Source: an uncultured Clostridia bacterium (GTDB lineage Bacteria; Bacillota; Clostridia; Christensenellales; Aristaeellaceae). Taken from it: a DNA stretch of 64,000 bases. Numbering within the stretch: the stretch's first letter is position 1; the number at the start of each line of letters is the position of its first letter. Where the stretch lies: NCBI GenBank assembly GCA_934621505.1, contig CAKTUU010000002.1, positions 1 through 64,000 of the forward strand, written 5' to 3'. The notes beneath the pieces are model-generated. The model was not told where the DNA came from and did no database searches. It saw only the letters and a program-made list of their open reading frames with translations. This document shows positions 34,584 to 42,274 of this stretch, piece after piece. A program made the position numbers and the translations under genes.

Positions 34584-35259
34584 GTTTTTCCTCCTTGCAG
34601 GGCTGGGCGCCGGTGACTTGCAGCACGTTTCCGGATACGGTAAAGCGGACGTCGTAGCCCGCAAAGGTCAGGCCGTATACCCGGCCGGGGTCATGCTGGT
34701 AGCCGGGCCGGGGATCCTGGGCCAGTACGGCGGTAAGCCCGTCCAGCTTGTCCGGGGGAAAGGCAAAGCTCTCCGGCAGGCGCACCTCCAGCGCGCCTGT
34801 GCCCGGCGCGGCCCCAAAGCCGCCCAGCGCCTCCGGGTGACAGTCGGCATAGGGCAGATAGGGCTTGATGTCCAGAATGGGGGTGCCGTTCATCAAATCC
34901 GCCCCCGCCACCCAGAGCACCGGCCCATCCGGAGTGTCCAGGTCGATGTGATGCAGCCGCACGCAGCTGAGACCGATGGGGTTGGGCCGAAAGGGCGAGC
35001 GGGAGGCAAACACCCCCACCCGCCGGTTGCCTCCCAGCCGGGGAGGACGCACCGTAGGCGACCAGCCCCTGGCCTGGGAAAAGACCCAAATCAGCCACAG
35101 GTGGCTGTAGCCGTCCAAATCCCGCAGGGCTTCCCGCGCGCGATAGGGCGGAGCGAACACCACCCGGGACAGCACCTGCGTTACCAGGCCGCTTTGCCGT
35201 GGTACGCCGAATTTTTCCGTATAATCATTGTAAATACACGCGATGGGTTCCAGCGTCAT
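34576..35259 (-). CDS. trmO: tRNA N6-threonylcarbamoyladenosine methyltransferase TrmO
   Basis: 227 residues of the TsaA/TrmO (formerly UPF0066) family. Typical blocks are FGVPRQSGLVTQVLSRVVF, YSHLWLIWVFSQ, RPPRLGGNRRVGVFASRSP, FRPNPIGLSCVRL and DLMNGTPILDIKPYLPYAD. It uses SAM to methylate t6A37 of tRNA-Thr. It overlaps the response regulator by 8 bases, so the signalling genes are partly expressed with it, although the functional link looks accidental. Confidence 0.93.
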   Translation of the reverse strand: MTLEPIACIYNDYTEKFGVPRQSGLVTQVLSRVVFAPPYRAREALRDLDGYSHLWLIWVFSQARGWSPTVRPPRLGGNRRVGVFASRSPFRPNPIGLSCVRLHHIDLDTPDGPVLWVAGADLMNGTPILDIKPYLPYADCHPEALGGFGAAPGTGALEVRLPESFAFPPDKLDGLTAVLAQDPRPGYQHDPGRVYGLTFAGYDVRFTVSGNVLQVTGAQPCKEEKRV

Positions 35260-35273
35260 AGCGTCTCCTTATG

Positions 35274-35819
35274 TTACGGCTCGCTGTCAATGGCCTCCAT
35301 CAGAGCGATGGACCGAATGTGCCACTGGTTGTTTTCCTTAACCATGGTGGCGGTATACCGTCCGCCCTGCCAGCGGGGCGGACTCAGGTAATCGTCGCCG
35401 TACAGGGCCCGGGCGGCGTCGGCATAGTCGCCCTTTACCCGGCCGTCAATGCGGGGCACGGTTTCGGTAAAGGTTACCCGGGCGGTGCTTTCCCAGGGCC
35501 AGCACCACATCCAGGTCATGGTCAGGCGGTGGTCGATACCGCGCACATTGTAATAGGTATATGGGCTTTTGCCATCAATGGCGATTTGTAAATTTTCATC
35601 CTTTTGCAAATAGCTGCCCTGAAAAAACTTGGTCAGCTCGCTGGGGCTTTCGCCCATCATGATGACCTGGGCCCGCTTGGCCATGCCATCCTTCAGCACA
35701 ATGTAAATATTGGCGGCGTTCATGGCGTAATAAAAAACCACCGTGAACAGGCTGAGCAGCAGCAGAATCAGCAGCAGGCGGCTGGCAAGGTACCAGATCA
35801 AACGGCGCAGCTTTTTCAT
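35274..35819 (-). CDS. Single-pass membrane protein, unknown function
   Basis: About 181 residues: a basic start, one transmembrane helix (WYLASRLLLILLLLSLFTVVFYYAM), then about 145 extracytoplasmic residues with alternating strands, several Trp (MTWMWCWPWES) and a C-terminal piece WQGGRYTATMVKENNQWHIRSIALM. The end resembles small NTF2-like or ketosteroid-fold lipoproteins, but that is a guess. An in-frame TTG at 35828 is an alternative start. A good promoter lies just upstream, and the gene is divergent from the secreted protein at 35960. Confidence 0.6.
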   Translation of the reverse strand: MKKLRRLIWYLASRLLLILLLLSLFTVVFYYAMNAANIYIVLKDGMAKRAQVIMMGESPSELTKFFQGSYLQKDENLQIAIDGKSPYTYYNVRGIDHRLTMTWMWCWPWESTARVTFTETVPRIDGRVKGDYADAARALYGDDYLSPPRWQGGRYTATMVKENNQWHIRSIALMEAIDSEP

Positions 35820-35857
35820 CAAAGACAAGTCCCCTCCCTTGGCCGCTAGATGTATTT

Positions 35858-35886
35858 ATTATATCAAAGCCCGGGCGGATGTGCAA
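35858..35886 (-). promoter_or_regulatory. Promoter of the 35.3-35.8 kb membrane-protein gene
   Basis: Minus strand: TTGCAC, 17-base spacer, TATAAT. Confidence 0.7.
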
Positions 35887-35891
35887 CGCAC

Positions 35892-35920
35892 TTGCCATCT
35901 TTGCCCGCGCCTGTTACAAT
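35892..35920 (+). promoter_or_regulatory. Promoter of the secreted-protein gene at 35960
   Basis: TTGCCA, 17-base spacer, TACAAT, 40 bases before the ATG. Confidence 0.6.
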
Positions 35921-35959
35921 AGGGGCGGGCCCGACGGCCCGGCGAAGGAGTTGAAACCA

Positions 35960-36604
35960 ATGCGCAAACGCTTCTGGCTGCTGATGATGATTCTGTTCCT
36001 GCTGACGGCGCACGCTCTGGCGGAAAGCCGCCAGCCCTATGATACCTTTTTGGGCTACTATCAGGCGGATGTGGATTTTATTAACGATAACACAGGCCGT
36101 CGTCTGCTGCCTCTGGTGCTGACCACCGAGGGGGTGCAGGACAATTACCGCCTGTACCGGCTGTATGGCGACGTGCTGGATGTAACCGTGCGCACCCAGG
36201 GCAGCGGTAAGGAAATTGTGATGTGCCAGATCAGCCTGACCGCTCCGGACGGCATGCAGTATGGCGACAGCGTCTACAAGGATTTTGAAATTTCCGGCTA
36301 CCACAGCTACGCGCTGCTGATGGCCATGTCCCCGGCCCAGACGGCCCAGGAGCGCTATGACCTGGTAACGTTGGTGAACAACGGCATGAAGCAGGGCGAC
36401 AGCTACGAGCGACAGGTGGGTGCCTATCATTTAACCAGCGTGCGGGAAGGTGGAAATGTGACCATTACCCTGATGACCCCGGCCTATGAGGAATCCATCG
36501 CCACGCCTACCCCCACGCCGGAGACGACCCCCGCCCCCAGCGGCCTGCCGGTGGAGGATGACGACGGCTTTGACAACAGCGAAGGAGGGGACTACCTGGG
36601 CTGA
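35960..36604 (+). CDS. Secreted protein, unknown function
   Basis: 214 residues with a clear signal peptide (KRFWLLMMILFLLTAHALAES). The mature part has a mixed alpha/beta look, ending in a Pro/Thr-rich linker (ATPTPTPETTPAPS) and acidic tail, as in proteins sitting in the wall. No family recognised. GAAGGAG precedes the ATG at 35960; an upstream in-frame ATG lies within the promoter. It is transcribed alone. Confidence 0.65.
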   Translation: MRKRFWLLMMILFLLTAHALAESRQPYDTFLGYYQADVDFINDNTGRRLLPLVLTTEGVQDNYRLYRLYGDVLDVTVRTQGSGKEIVMCQISLTAPDGMQYGDSVYKDFEISGYHSYALLMAMSPAQTAQERYDLVTLVNNGMKQGDSYERQVGAYHLTSVREGGNVTITLMTPAYEESIATPTPTPETTPAPSGLPVEDDDGFDNSEGGDYLG

Positions 36605-36708
36605 GTCGCAAGGCGACAGCTAAGCTGCATCGCAGGGCGGCACGCCCCAATGCCCATCATAACCGGCGGCGGCAGCGCATAGTCTTTCCCCAAAAGGGGA
36701 GTGAGGCA

Positions 36709-37689
36709 ATGCTCTGCCGCCGTTTTGTTACATTCAAGCCCATGCAGTCCGGGGTGACCGGCTATGCCCGTTTGCAGTGGGAGGCCGGTTATGTGGATGT
36801 GCAAATGCAGCTGCGGGGGCTGACCTGTTCAGGAGCGCGCTTTTTTGCCTATACCGGAGCGGGCGAAGCCCGGGATCTGGGCCGAAGCAAAGGAAACGCC
36901 CACGGGGAAGCGTGCCTGACGGCCCGTTTGACGGAGGCGGCGCTGCCGCCCCAAAAGCTGCAGGCCCTGCTGGCCCTGACGGACGAAAGCAGCCCCAAAC
37001 CGTTGATGATTGGTCTGAACGGCAGACAGGGAGACATGCTGGACGCGCGCAACGCCGCGCTGGCCCTGTGCGACCGGCTGGGGGCAAAGCCCCGGACAAT
37101 GGCGGCGCGTCAAGGACAGACGGCTCCCTCGGCGAAGGCGGAAACGCCTGTCCAGACAGCGCCCGCTGAACAGAAGCCGGAACCCGCTCCGCCGGAAACG
37201 GGCCGCCAGGCGCCTGTTTTACGCGAAAAGCCGGACCGGCTGCCCCGTGAAATTTTTCTGCCAGCCATTGACCCATCGCCCTATATAGCCGCCGTGGAAA
37301 AAGAAGCCGAAGGGCAGAGTTCCAAGCCCGCGGCCCCTCAACCATCGGCTGAAACCAGAAGGCCATCCGCTGAAAAACGAATCCCGGCAGGTGGCTTAAA
37401 GCCGCTGGAATGGCCACCGGCTCTGGCCGGGGTAAAGCGGTATTTTGACGGGGCCAAACCCTGCGCGCCCTTTGATTTGCCCGGCTGGCGGTTTGCCTAT
37501 GCGGCGGACACAGGCGGCCCTTCGGGGTTATGGGTGGGTTATCTGGCCCGGGACGGACGGGTTGTTCGCGTGGCCTACGCCCATCAGGGAAACAGCGGGG
37601 CGGCTCCCGGCTTTTCACCCATTCGCGGGCGGGACGGAGCCATGTATCAAATCCTGGGCGTTCCCAAAGAAATGCTGCAGCCGGACTGA
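36709..37689 (+). CDS. Uncharacterised protein beside the spoIIA operon
   Basis: 326 residues, no signal peptide or membrane helix. Two globular parts are separated by a Pro/Ala/Glu-rich linker (about 125-230). The N-terminal part (VTGYARLQWEAGYVDVQMQL) resembles a beta sandwich; the C-terminal part contains GWRFAYAADTGGPSGLWVGY and RVAYAHQGNSGAAPGF. I know no named family for it. GGGGAGTGAGG precedes the ATG. It converges on sigF with a 10-base gap. A sporulation role is possible from position only. Confidence 0.65.
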   Translation: MLCRRFVTFKPMQSGVTGYARLQWEAGYVDVQMQLRGLTCSGARFFAYTGAGEARDLGRSKGNAHGEACLTARLTEAALPPQKLQALLALTDESSPKPLMIGLNGRQGDMLDARNAALALCDRLGAKPRTMAARQGQTAPSAKAETPVQTAPAEQKPEPAPPETGRQAPVLREKPDRLPREIFLPAIDPSPYIAAVEKEAEGQSSKPAAPQPSAETRRPSAEKRIPAGGLKPLEWPPALAGVKRYFDGAKPCAPFDLPGWRFAYAADTGGPSGLWVGYLARDGRVVRVAYAHQGNSGAAPGFSPIRGRDGAMYQILGVPKEMLQPD

Positions 37690-37699
37690 CGAAGGACCG

Positions 37700-38338
37700 T
37701 CAGCCCGGCTGTAATATGTCCAGCGCCGCCCGGCGGGCTTTGCCTTCCCAGCGGGAGACGCAGGACTGGCTGACCCCCAGCAGACGGGCGGTTTCCTGCT
37801 GGCTCAGCCCCATCACAAACCGCAGCCGCACCACCCGGGGCAGGGGCGGCGGCAGGCGGCTGAGCGCGTCCCGAAGCAATACCCGGTTTTCAAAATCGTC
37901 CACCCCCGCTTCGGGAATCCTGCCGTCCCCGCTGGCGCTGTGCATGCGCTGATGGGCGGCCACCATTTGGCCCAGCCGGGCTGGCTCCACGCCGATTTGC
38001 TCCGCGATCTGGCACAGGCCCGGTTCCCTTCCGCCGGCCTGCATCAGCGCGTCATGGGCGCAGCGCGCGGCGGCCAGCACCTTCAAATCCGTGCGGGGCA
38101 CATGCATGGGGGCGCTTTTGCGGCACAAATCTCGCAAAGCGCCCAGCACAAAGGGAATGGCATAGGTGGAAAACCTTGCGCCCCTGTCCGGGTCAAAGCG
38201 GCTGGCGGCTTCTAAAAGGGCGGTTTCCGCCTCGCTGATCAATTCCTCCATGGCGACGCCACGGCCTGTGAAGCGGCGGGCGCAGGCCACAGCCAGCCCC
38301 CGGTGGCTGGCTGCGTCCAACGGTTCAGCCGATTTCAT
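37700..38338 (-). CDS. sigF: Forespore sigma factor SigF (SpoIIAC)
   Basis: 212 residues, shorter than Bacillus SigF (255) because the N-terminal leader is missing. Region 2 has EELISEAETALLEAASRFDP and RGARFSTYAIPFVLGALRDL; region 3 has HVPRTDLKVLAAARCAHDAL; region 4 has VRLRFVMGLSQQETARLLGVSQSCVSRWEGKARR. It drives early forespore transcription once released from SpoIIAB. Identity rests mostly on the spoIIAA-AB-AC order. It overlaps spoIIAB by 14 bases. It is divergent from the usual SigF consensus in region 2. Confidence 0.88.
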   Translation of the reverse strand: MKSAEPLDAASHRGLAVACARRFTGRGVAMEELISEAETALLEAASRFDPDRGARFSTYAIPFVLGALRDLCRKSAPMHVPRTDLKVLAAARCAHDALMQAGGREPGLCQIAEQIGVEPARLGQMVAAHQRMHSASGDGRIPEAGVDDFENRVLLRDALSRLPPPLPRVVRLRFVMGLSQQETARLLGVSQSCVSRWEGKARRAALDILQPG

Positions 38339-38792
38339 CCAGCACCCGCTCCCGGTGCAGGCCCAGCTCCCCCAGGATGGATTTGCGCAGGGTTACGGTG
38401 GTACCCACGCCAACCTGGCTGTCCACCTCCACCGCGTCCATAAAGGTTTGCATGACGCAAAAACCCATGCCGCTGCGCTCCGCCCCGTCCCCGGTGGAAT
38501 AAAAGGGCTGCATGGCCGTTTCAATATCCGGGATGCCGCAGCCGTCGTCGTGGACGGTTACGGTCAGCGTCCGGTCCGGGCTGTATTGAGCCGTTATGCG
38601 CACCAGCCCCTCCGGACAGTCCCGGTAGCCGTGTACAATGGCGTTGGTAACCGCCTCGCTGACGGCGGTTTTAACATCCGCCATTTCCGGCAGGGTGGGA
38701 TTCAGCTGCACCGCAAAGGCGGCGATGGCCACCCGGGCGAAGGCCTCGTTTTGGGCGCAGGCCAAAAAGGTGAGTTCCATATGGTTTTCCAT
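38325..38792 (-). CDS. spoIIAB: Anti-sigma F factor SpoIIAB
   Basis: 155 residues of the GHKL kinase fold. N-box TAVSEAVTNAIVHGY binds Mg-ATP, DDGCGIPDIETAMQPFYST is the G1 box, and SGMGFCVMQTFMDAV the G2 box. Holds SigF inactive and phosphorylates SpoIIAA on serine. It overlaps spoIIAA by one base and sigF by 14 bases, the standard coupled operon. Confidence 0.95.
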   Translation of the reverse strand: MENHMELTFLACAQNEAFARVAIAAFAVQLNPTLPEMADVKTAVSEAVTNAIVHGYRDCPEGLVRITAQYSPDRTLTVTVHDDGCGIPDIETAMQPFYSTGDGAERSGMGFCVMQTFMDAVEVDSQVGVGTTVTLRKSILGELGLHRERVLDEIG

Positions 38793-39118
38793 TACGCACA
38801 GCCTCCTTTTCCGGCCCGCTCCACCCGGATGACCCGGTCCAGTCCCGACAGGTGAAACAGCTTTTCCACCTGGGGCTGCATATTTTGGACGCTGAGGGTT
38901 CCGCCACGGGCGCTCAGCAGCCGCAGGCGGCCCAGCAGGACCCCGATGCCGGAGGAATCCATAAAGGTCAGGTTTTCCAGATCCAGCACCAGATGGGTAA
39001 TGGTTGGATCCATCAGCAGTTCATCCAGCATGCGGCGAATCTGGGGCGCGGCAAAGTGATCCAGCTCCCCGGCGATCACCGCCGTGACTGTGCCGCTGCG
39101 CGGCTTGGTTTGCAGCAT
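38792..39118 (-). CDS. spoIIAA: Anti-anti-sigma F factor SpoIIAA
   Basis: 108 residues, STAS fold. The phosphorylation site lies in FMDSSGIGVLLGR, with Ser56 corresponding to Ser58 of Bacillus. Unphosphorylated SpoIIAA displaces SpoIIAB and frees SigF in the forespore. The ATG at 39118 has GGAGG eight bases upstream; the open frame extends 150 codons further up, but that part crosses a repeat element and has no family match, so it is not used. Confidence 0.95.
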   Translation of the reverse strand: MLQTKPRSGTVTAVIAGELDHFAAPQIRRMLDELLMDPTITHLVLDLENLTFMDSSGIGVLLGRLRLLSARGGTLSVQNMQPQVEKLFHLSGLDRVIRVERAGKGGCA

Positions 39119-39157
39119 AACGCACGCCTCCGTTTCCTGGTAGGTACGGTGTGTAGG

Positions 39158-39185
39158 GTTCGTGTACCGTTCACCTTTATCCTTT
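39158..39185 (-). promoter_or_regulatory. SigH-like promoter of spoIIA
   Basis: Minus strand: AAAGGATAA, 12-base spacer, CACGAAC. The -35 fits the sigma-H consensus RnAGGAwWW; the -10 matches RnnGAAT except at its first and last positions. Located 40-70 bases before spoIIAA, which is a sigma-H operon in Bacillus. Confidence 0.5.
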
Positions 39186-39230
39186 GCCGAAAAAGCAGAA
39201 GCTATGTATGCTTTTGTCGATACGCAAAAA

Positions 39231-39250
39231 GGCCCGCGTGGTACGCGGGC
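39231..39250. repeat. Palindromic direct repeat left of the 39.3 kb element
   Basis: GGCCCGCGTGGTACGCGGGC, containing CCGCGT-GGT-ACGCGG. Repeated at 39462-39479. Confidence 0.8.
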
Positions 39251-39251
39251 A

Positions 39252-39460
39252 CAGGCCGTCAAAAAAGCTCGCCAGAGGGCGATCTTTTCTGACGGGAAGC
39301 GCTCTTTGCCTACTCGCCTGCGGCTCGCCGGGCGGCAAAGAGCGTAAGGAAAGCCTTGCTGCGCAAGGCAGCCGAAACCGACGTACACGCCGCCGGTTTC
39401 GGAACCAAAATCGGAGGGCTGCGGCCCTCCGATGCCTCCCAGGGGTTTTTCGACAGTCTG
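39252..39460. repeat. Intergenic miniature repeat, subfamily B, copy 2 (long form)
   Basis: 209 bp from CAGGCCGTCAAAAAAGCTC to GTTTTTCGACAGTCTG. The first 45 bases match the element at 23526. The interior has extra hairpins (GCCTTGCTGCGCAAGGC; ATCGGAGGGC...GCCCTCCGAT). Confidence 0.8.
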
Positions 39461-39461
39461 A

Positions 39462-39479
39462 GGCCCGCGTGGTACGCGG
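39462..39479. repeat. Palindromic direct repeat right of the 39.3 kb element
   Basis: GGCCCGCGTGGTACGCGG, identical over 18 bases to 39231-39248. Confidence 0.8.
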
Positions 39480-39489
39480 ACGCAATTGT

Positions 39490-41580
39490 TCATTTTTTCC
39501 TGCATTCCAGAAAAAACAGACCGTCCCGCTGACGCTTGGCCGTCAGAACAAGACCGGCCTGACGGCACAGCGCCGCCACGCTCCGGCGGCTTTGGCCCGC
39601 CGCTTTTCCAATGCCGTAGGCGGTGCGAACGGGCTGCCCGTTCGCGTCAATGGAAAGGTCAACGCGGAAGGGCCTGGGATAAGCGCTATCAAAGGCCGCG
39701 TCCCAGATCAGCAGGCTGCCGCCGGGGCGCAGCACCCGGGCGGACTGCTTCAGGGCGGCCAGCTGGGTGGGGCCGTCCATATACATCAGGGAAAAGAAAA
39801 ACGTCACATGGTCAAAGCTGTCGCCGGCAAAGGTCATCTGCGCCGCGTCCATCAGCCGCTTGGGGCATACATCGGGGGCTTCGTCCAATTCTGACTGGCA
39901 GGAATCAATCGCCAGTACCTGGCCGCCGTAAATGCGTCCCATTACGCATTCGCCACCGCCGCCCACATCCAGAATGGAGCCATTCAGCCGCTTTGTCAGC
40001 CGAAGGAAAATGGGCTGGCTGCGTCCCCAGGCCACCGCCATCAGTACCAGCGGGGCGCATAGATACAGGGGCATGGCGTAGCGGAAGTAGCCGTTCACCG
40101 CCGATAAAAAGCAGCCGGCCAGGGTGAACAGGGCGGGTGTCAGGCAGATCAGGCCCTGGCGCGTCCCCTTGCGCCATAGGCAGAACAGGCCAAACAGAGC
40201 GATCCACCCGTACAGGCCGGGGGATACCAGCACCCGGTAGGGGGCAAAGGCGCGCAGGATTTCCAGACGGGCCTTCAGCACATCGGCCAGGGGATTGACG
40301 GTATAGTCGTAGTAGCCCTTGACCGAGGCGTAGCGCCCCACCTGATCCCCCATAATCAGCGTGGGCTTGATCTGGCTCATAAAGCCGGGGGTCAGGTAAC
40401 CGTAGGTGTTGTGAAAGGTGGCGGACAGGCAGGTGGCGGGTTCCCGCCGCAGCACCTGCAGCCATACCCGGAAGAAGGCATGGGTCTGTTCCTTGGTGGC
40501 GTTCTGGTTCCACAAATCCTTGACCGGGTCGCTGAGCTGGCCGTTGTACAGGGCTTTGATATTGTCCAAAGGCAATACCTGCCGTACAATGTCCGCTTCC
40601 TCCTGGGTCAGGCCGTCCCCTACCGCTACCCGGGCCACCTGCTGCAGGGGCAGGGACCAGGTTTCCGTTTTGGGGCTGGGGGCGGCGTGCAGCGCGGGAA
40701 TGGCGATAAGCTGAATAACGCCGGTCATTACGGCACAGCCCGCCAGCCCCCACAGCGCGGCGCGGAAATTTTTTTTGTTTTTTCGCTCGCAGATCAGCAA
40801 AATCAGCAGCGTCAGCGCCGCCAGACAGGCTCCCGCGTTGCGCAGGGCCGCGCACAGGGCCGCCGCCAGCAGCAGCCGGACCGGATGGGGCCGCCCCTGC
40901 ACCGTCTGCCAGCAAAGCAGGCTCAGCCACAGCACCGCCATGGCAAAGTTGGTGTCCTTGCCAACGCAAAAGGCAAAGACCGGAAAAACAGGCATCAGGC
41001 CGTAAAAAGCCAGACTGCCCCAAAACAGCCATCCGGGCGCGCCACTCCGGGAGATTTCCACACAGGTTTCGGCCAGCAGCCAGGCCATCAGCAGGCTTTG
41101 GGTGACGCAGTACAGGGCCACGCCCAAGTCGGGACTGCCGACAATGGCCAGCCCCAGATAGCGGAACAGCCCCACCAGACCGGTTTGGCAAATGGGGTTG
41201 GCGGCGGACAGGGGCTTCAGGCCCATGACCATCATCAGCTGGGTGATGGAATCCACCGTCACCGTTCCGGGAAACAGGCAGATATACCAGGGCAGCCAGC
41301 ACAGGTACAGCAGTCCGCCCAGCTTGAGGGCCGGGGCCTTGGCAAGCCACCGGGGCAGGGGACGGCGCGGTTTTGCGCGCAGCGCCTGCCACGCCAGACG
41401 GAACAGGGCGAAATACAGCGGAACGCGCAGGCAAAACCACAATAAAGCCCGGCCTTTGTTTTGCAGCAGCCCGTCCAGATTGCCGGTCTGGTCAAAGCTG
41501 CCCGCCAGGGTGACCACCGCCGCCAGCAGTGCGGCCAGCACCCAGAACCGGATAGGGGACAGCAGCTTGCGCACAGCCAT
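39490..41580 (-). CDS. Polytopic membrane protein (DUF6020-like) fused to SAM methyltransferase
   Basis: About 696 residues. The first 510 residues contain roughly eleven transmembrane helices with a large outside loop, resembling DUF6020/glycosyltransferase-C-type proteins (LFPGTVTVDSITQLMMVMG is characteristic). The last 180 residues are a class I methyltransferase: ILDVGGGGECVMGRIYGG (SAM loop), VLAIDSCQSELDEAP, and ARVLRPGGSLLIWDAAFD. The fusion suggests methylation of a membrane-linked substrate or glycan on the cytosolic side. The ATG at 41580 is only two bases from GGAGG; a GTG two codons on is better spaced. Ten bases after the HAD gene. Confidence 0.78.
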   Translation of the reverse strand: MAVRKLLSPIRFWVLAALLAAVVTLAGSFDQTGNLDGLLQNKGRALLWFCLRVPLYFALFRLAWQALRAKPRRPLPRWLAKAPALKLGGLLYLCWLPWYICLFPGTVTVDSITQLMMVMGLKPLSAANPICQTGLVGLFRYLGLAIVGSPDLGVALYCVTQSLLMAWLLAETCVEISRSGAPGWLFWGSLAFYGLMPVFPVFAFCVGKDTNFAMAVLWLSLLCWQTVQGRPHPVRLLLAAALCAALRNAGACLAALTLLILLICERKNKKNFRAALWGLAGCAVMTGVIQLIAIPALHAAPSPKTETWSLPLQQVARVAVGDGLTQEEADIVRQVLPLDNIKALYNGQLSDPVKDLWNQNATKEQTHAFFRVWLQVLRREPATCLSATFHNTYGYLTPGFMSQIKPTLIMGDQVGRYASVKGYYDYTVNPLADVLKARLEILRAFAPYRVLVSPGLYGWIALFGLFCLWRKGTRQGLICLTPALFTLAGCFLSAVNGYFRYAMPLYLCAPLVLMAVAWGRSQPIFLRLTKRLNGSILDVGGGGECVMGRIYGGQVLAIDSCQSELDEAPDVCPKRLMDAAQMTFAGDSFDHVTFFFSLMYMDGPTQLAALKQSARVLRPGGSLLIWDAAFDSAYPRPFRVDLSIDANGQPVRTAYGIGKAAGQSRRSVAALCRQAGLVLTAKRQRDGLFFLECRKK

Positions 41581-41593
41581 CACCTCCTTATCG

Positions 41594-42274
41594 TTATGCC
41601 CGCGCCCGGGCGGACAGATTCAGCCGGTCGATCAGCCCGCACAGCTGGGTCAGGTCATTCAGCTTGTACTGCACATAGGGGGCCGCGGCGTCGCCATAGG
41701 GCAGCAGGTCGGGCACCATGACGCTGGCGATCCGGGCGGCGGTCAGGCTTTGCAGCCCCGCGATGCTGTCCTCCACCCCAACGCACTCCTGAGGGGACAG
41801 GCCGATGCGGCTGGCGGCGGTCAGGTAAATATCCGGCGCGGGCTTGCTGCGGCCGCCCTCCTGGCCGCATACCATGGCGTCAAAGACGTTTTGCAGGGGA
41901 CGCAGGCCCGCGATATACTGCTCCACCACAGGACGGGCGCTGCTGGTAGCCAGGGCGATGCGGACGCCCCGCTGCTTCAGGCCGCGAAAGCATTCCTCCA
42001 CCCCTTTTTTTACAGGAATGGCTCCCCGCCGCGCGTCCTGAACCAGCTGCTGGCGAAAAACCTGCACCATCATGTCGTCATAAGGGAAATCCTCTCCGAA
42101 AAACTGCGCCATTTTGGTGCGGCTGGCCGCTTCCGTCAGGCCCAGCAGCTGCGCATACATCCCATCGGTCAGCGTGTAGCCCCTCTTGCCGCAGGCCTCC
42201 TGCAAATAGGCGCGGCCCAGACGTTCGCTGTCCAGCAGCACGCCGTCCATATCAAACAAAACTCCACGAATCAT
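41594..42274 (-). CDS. HAD phosphatase, beta-phosphoglucomutase-like
   Basis: 226 residues. Motif I is FDMDGVLLDSERLG (DxDG-type), motif II ALATSSARPVVEQY, motif III the Lys in RSKPAPDIYLTA, and motif IV GVEDSIAGLQSL. The helical cap and Lys-Pro motif match beta-phosphoglucomutase and related sugar phosphatases; the exact substrate is open. Its ATG overlaps the stop of the FAD oxidoreductase gene by 4 bases, and it is followed 10 bases later by the membrane-methyltransferase fusion. Confidence 0.9.
   Translation of the reverse strand: MIRGVLFDMDGVLLDSERLGRAYLQEACGKRGYTLTDGMYAQLLGLTEAASRTKMAQFFGEDFPYDDMMVQVFRQQLVQDARRGAIPVKKGVEECFRGLKQRGVRIALATSSARPVVEQYIAGLRPLQNVFDAMVCGQEGGRSKPAPDIYLTAASRIGLSPQECVGVEDSIAGLQSLTAARIASVMVPDLLPYGDAAAPYVQYKLNDLTQLCGLIDRLNLSARARA

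Larger units (their letters stand above)
39119..39489. other. spoIIA upstream region with repeat element
   Basis: About 370 bases between spoIIAA and the methyltransferase fusion, both on the minus strand. It contains the spoIIA promoter candidate (39158-39185), then the repeat element 39252-39460 with its flanking palindromes. No coding sequence is supported. Confidence 0.6.

Noticed and set aside
39118..39568. SpoIIAA with a 150-residue N-terminal extension
   Set aside because: The open frame extends upstream, but it crosses the spoIIA promoter candidate and a repeat element. A good ribosome site marks the normal start at 39118.
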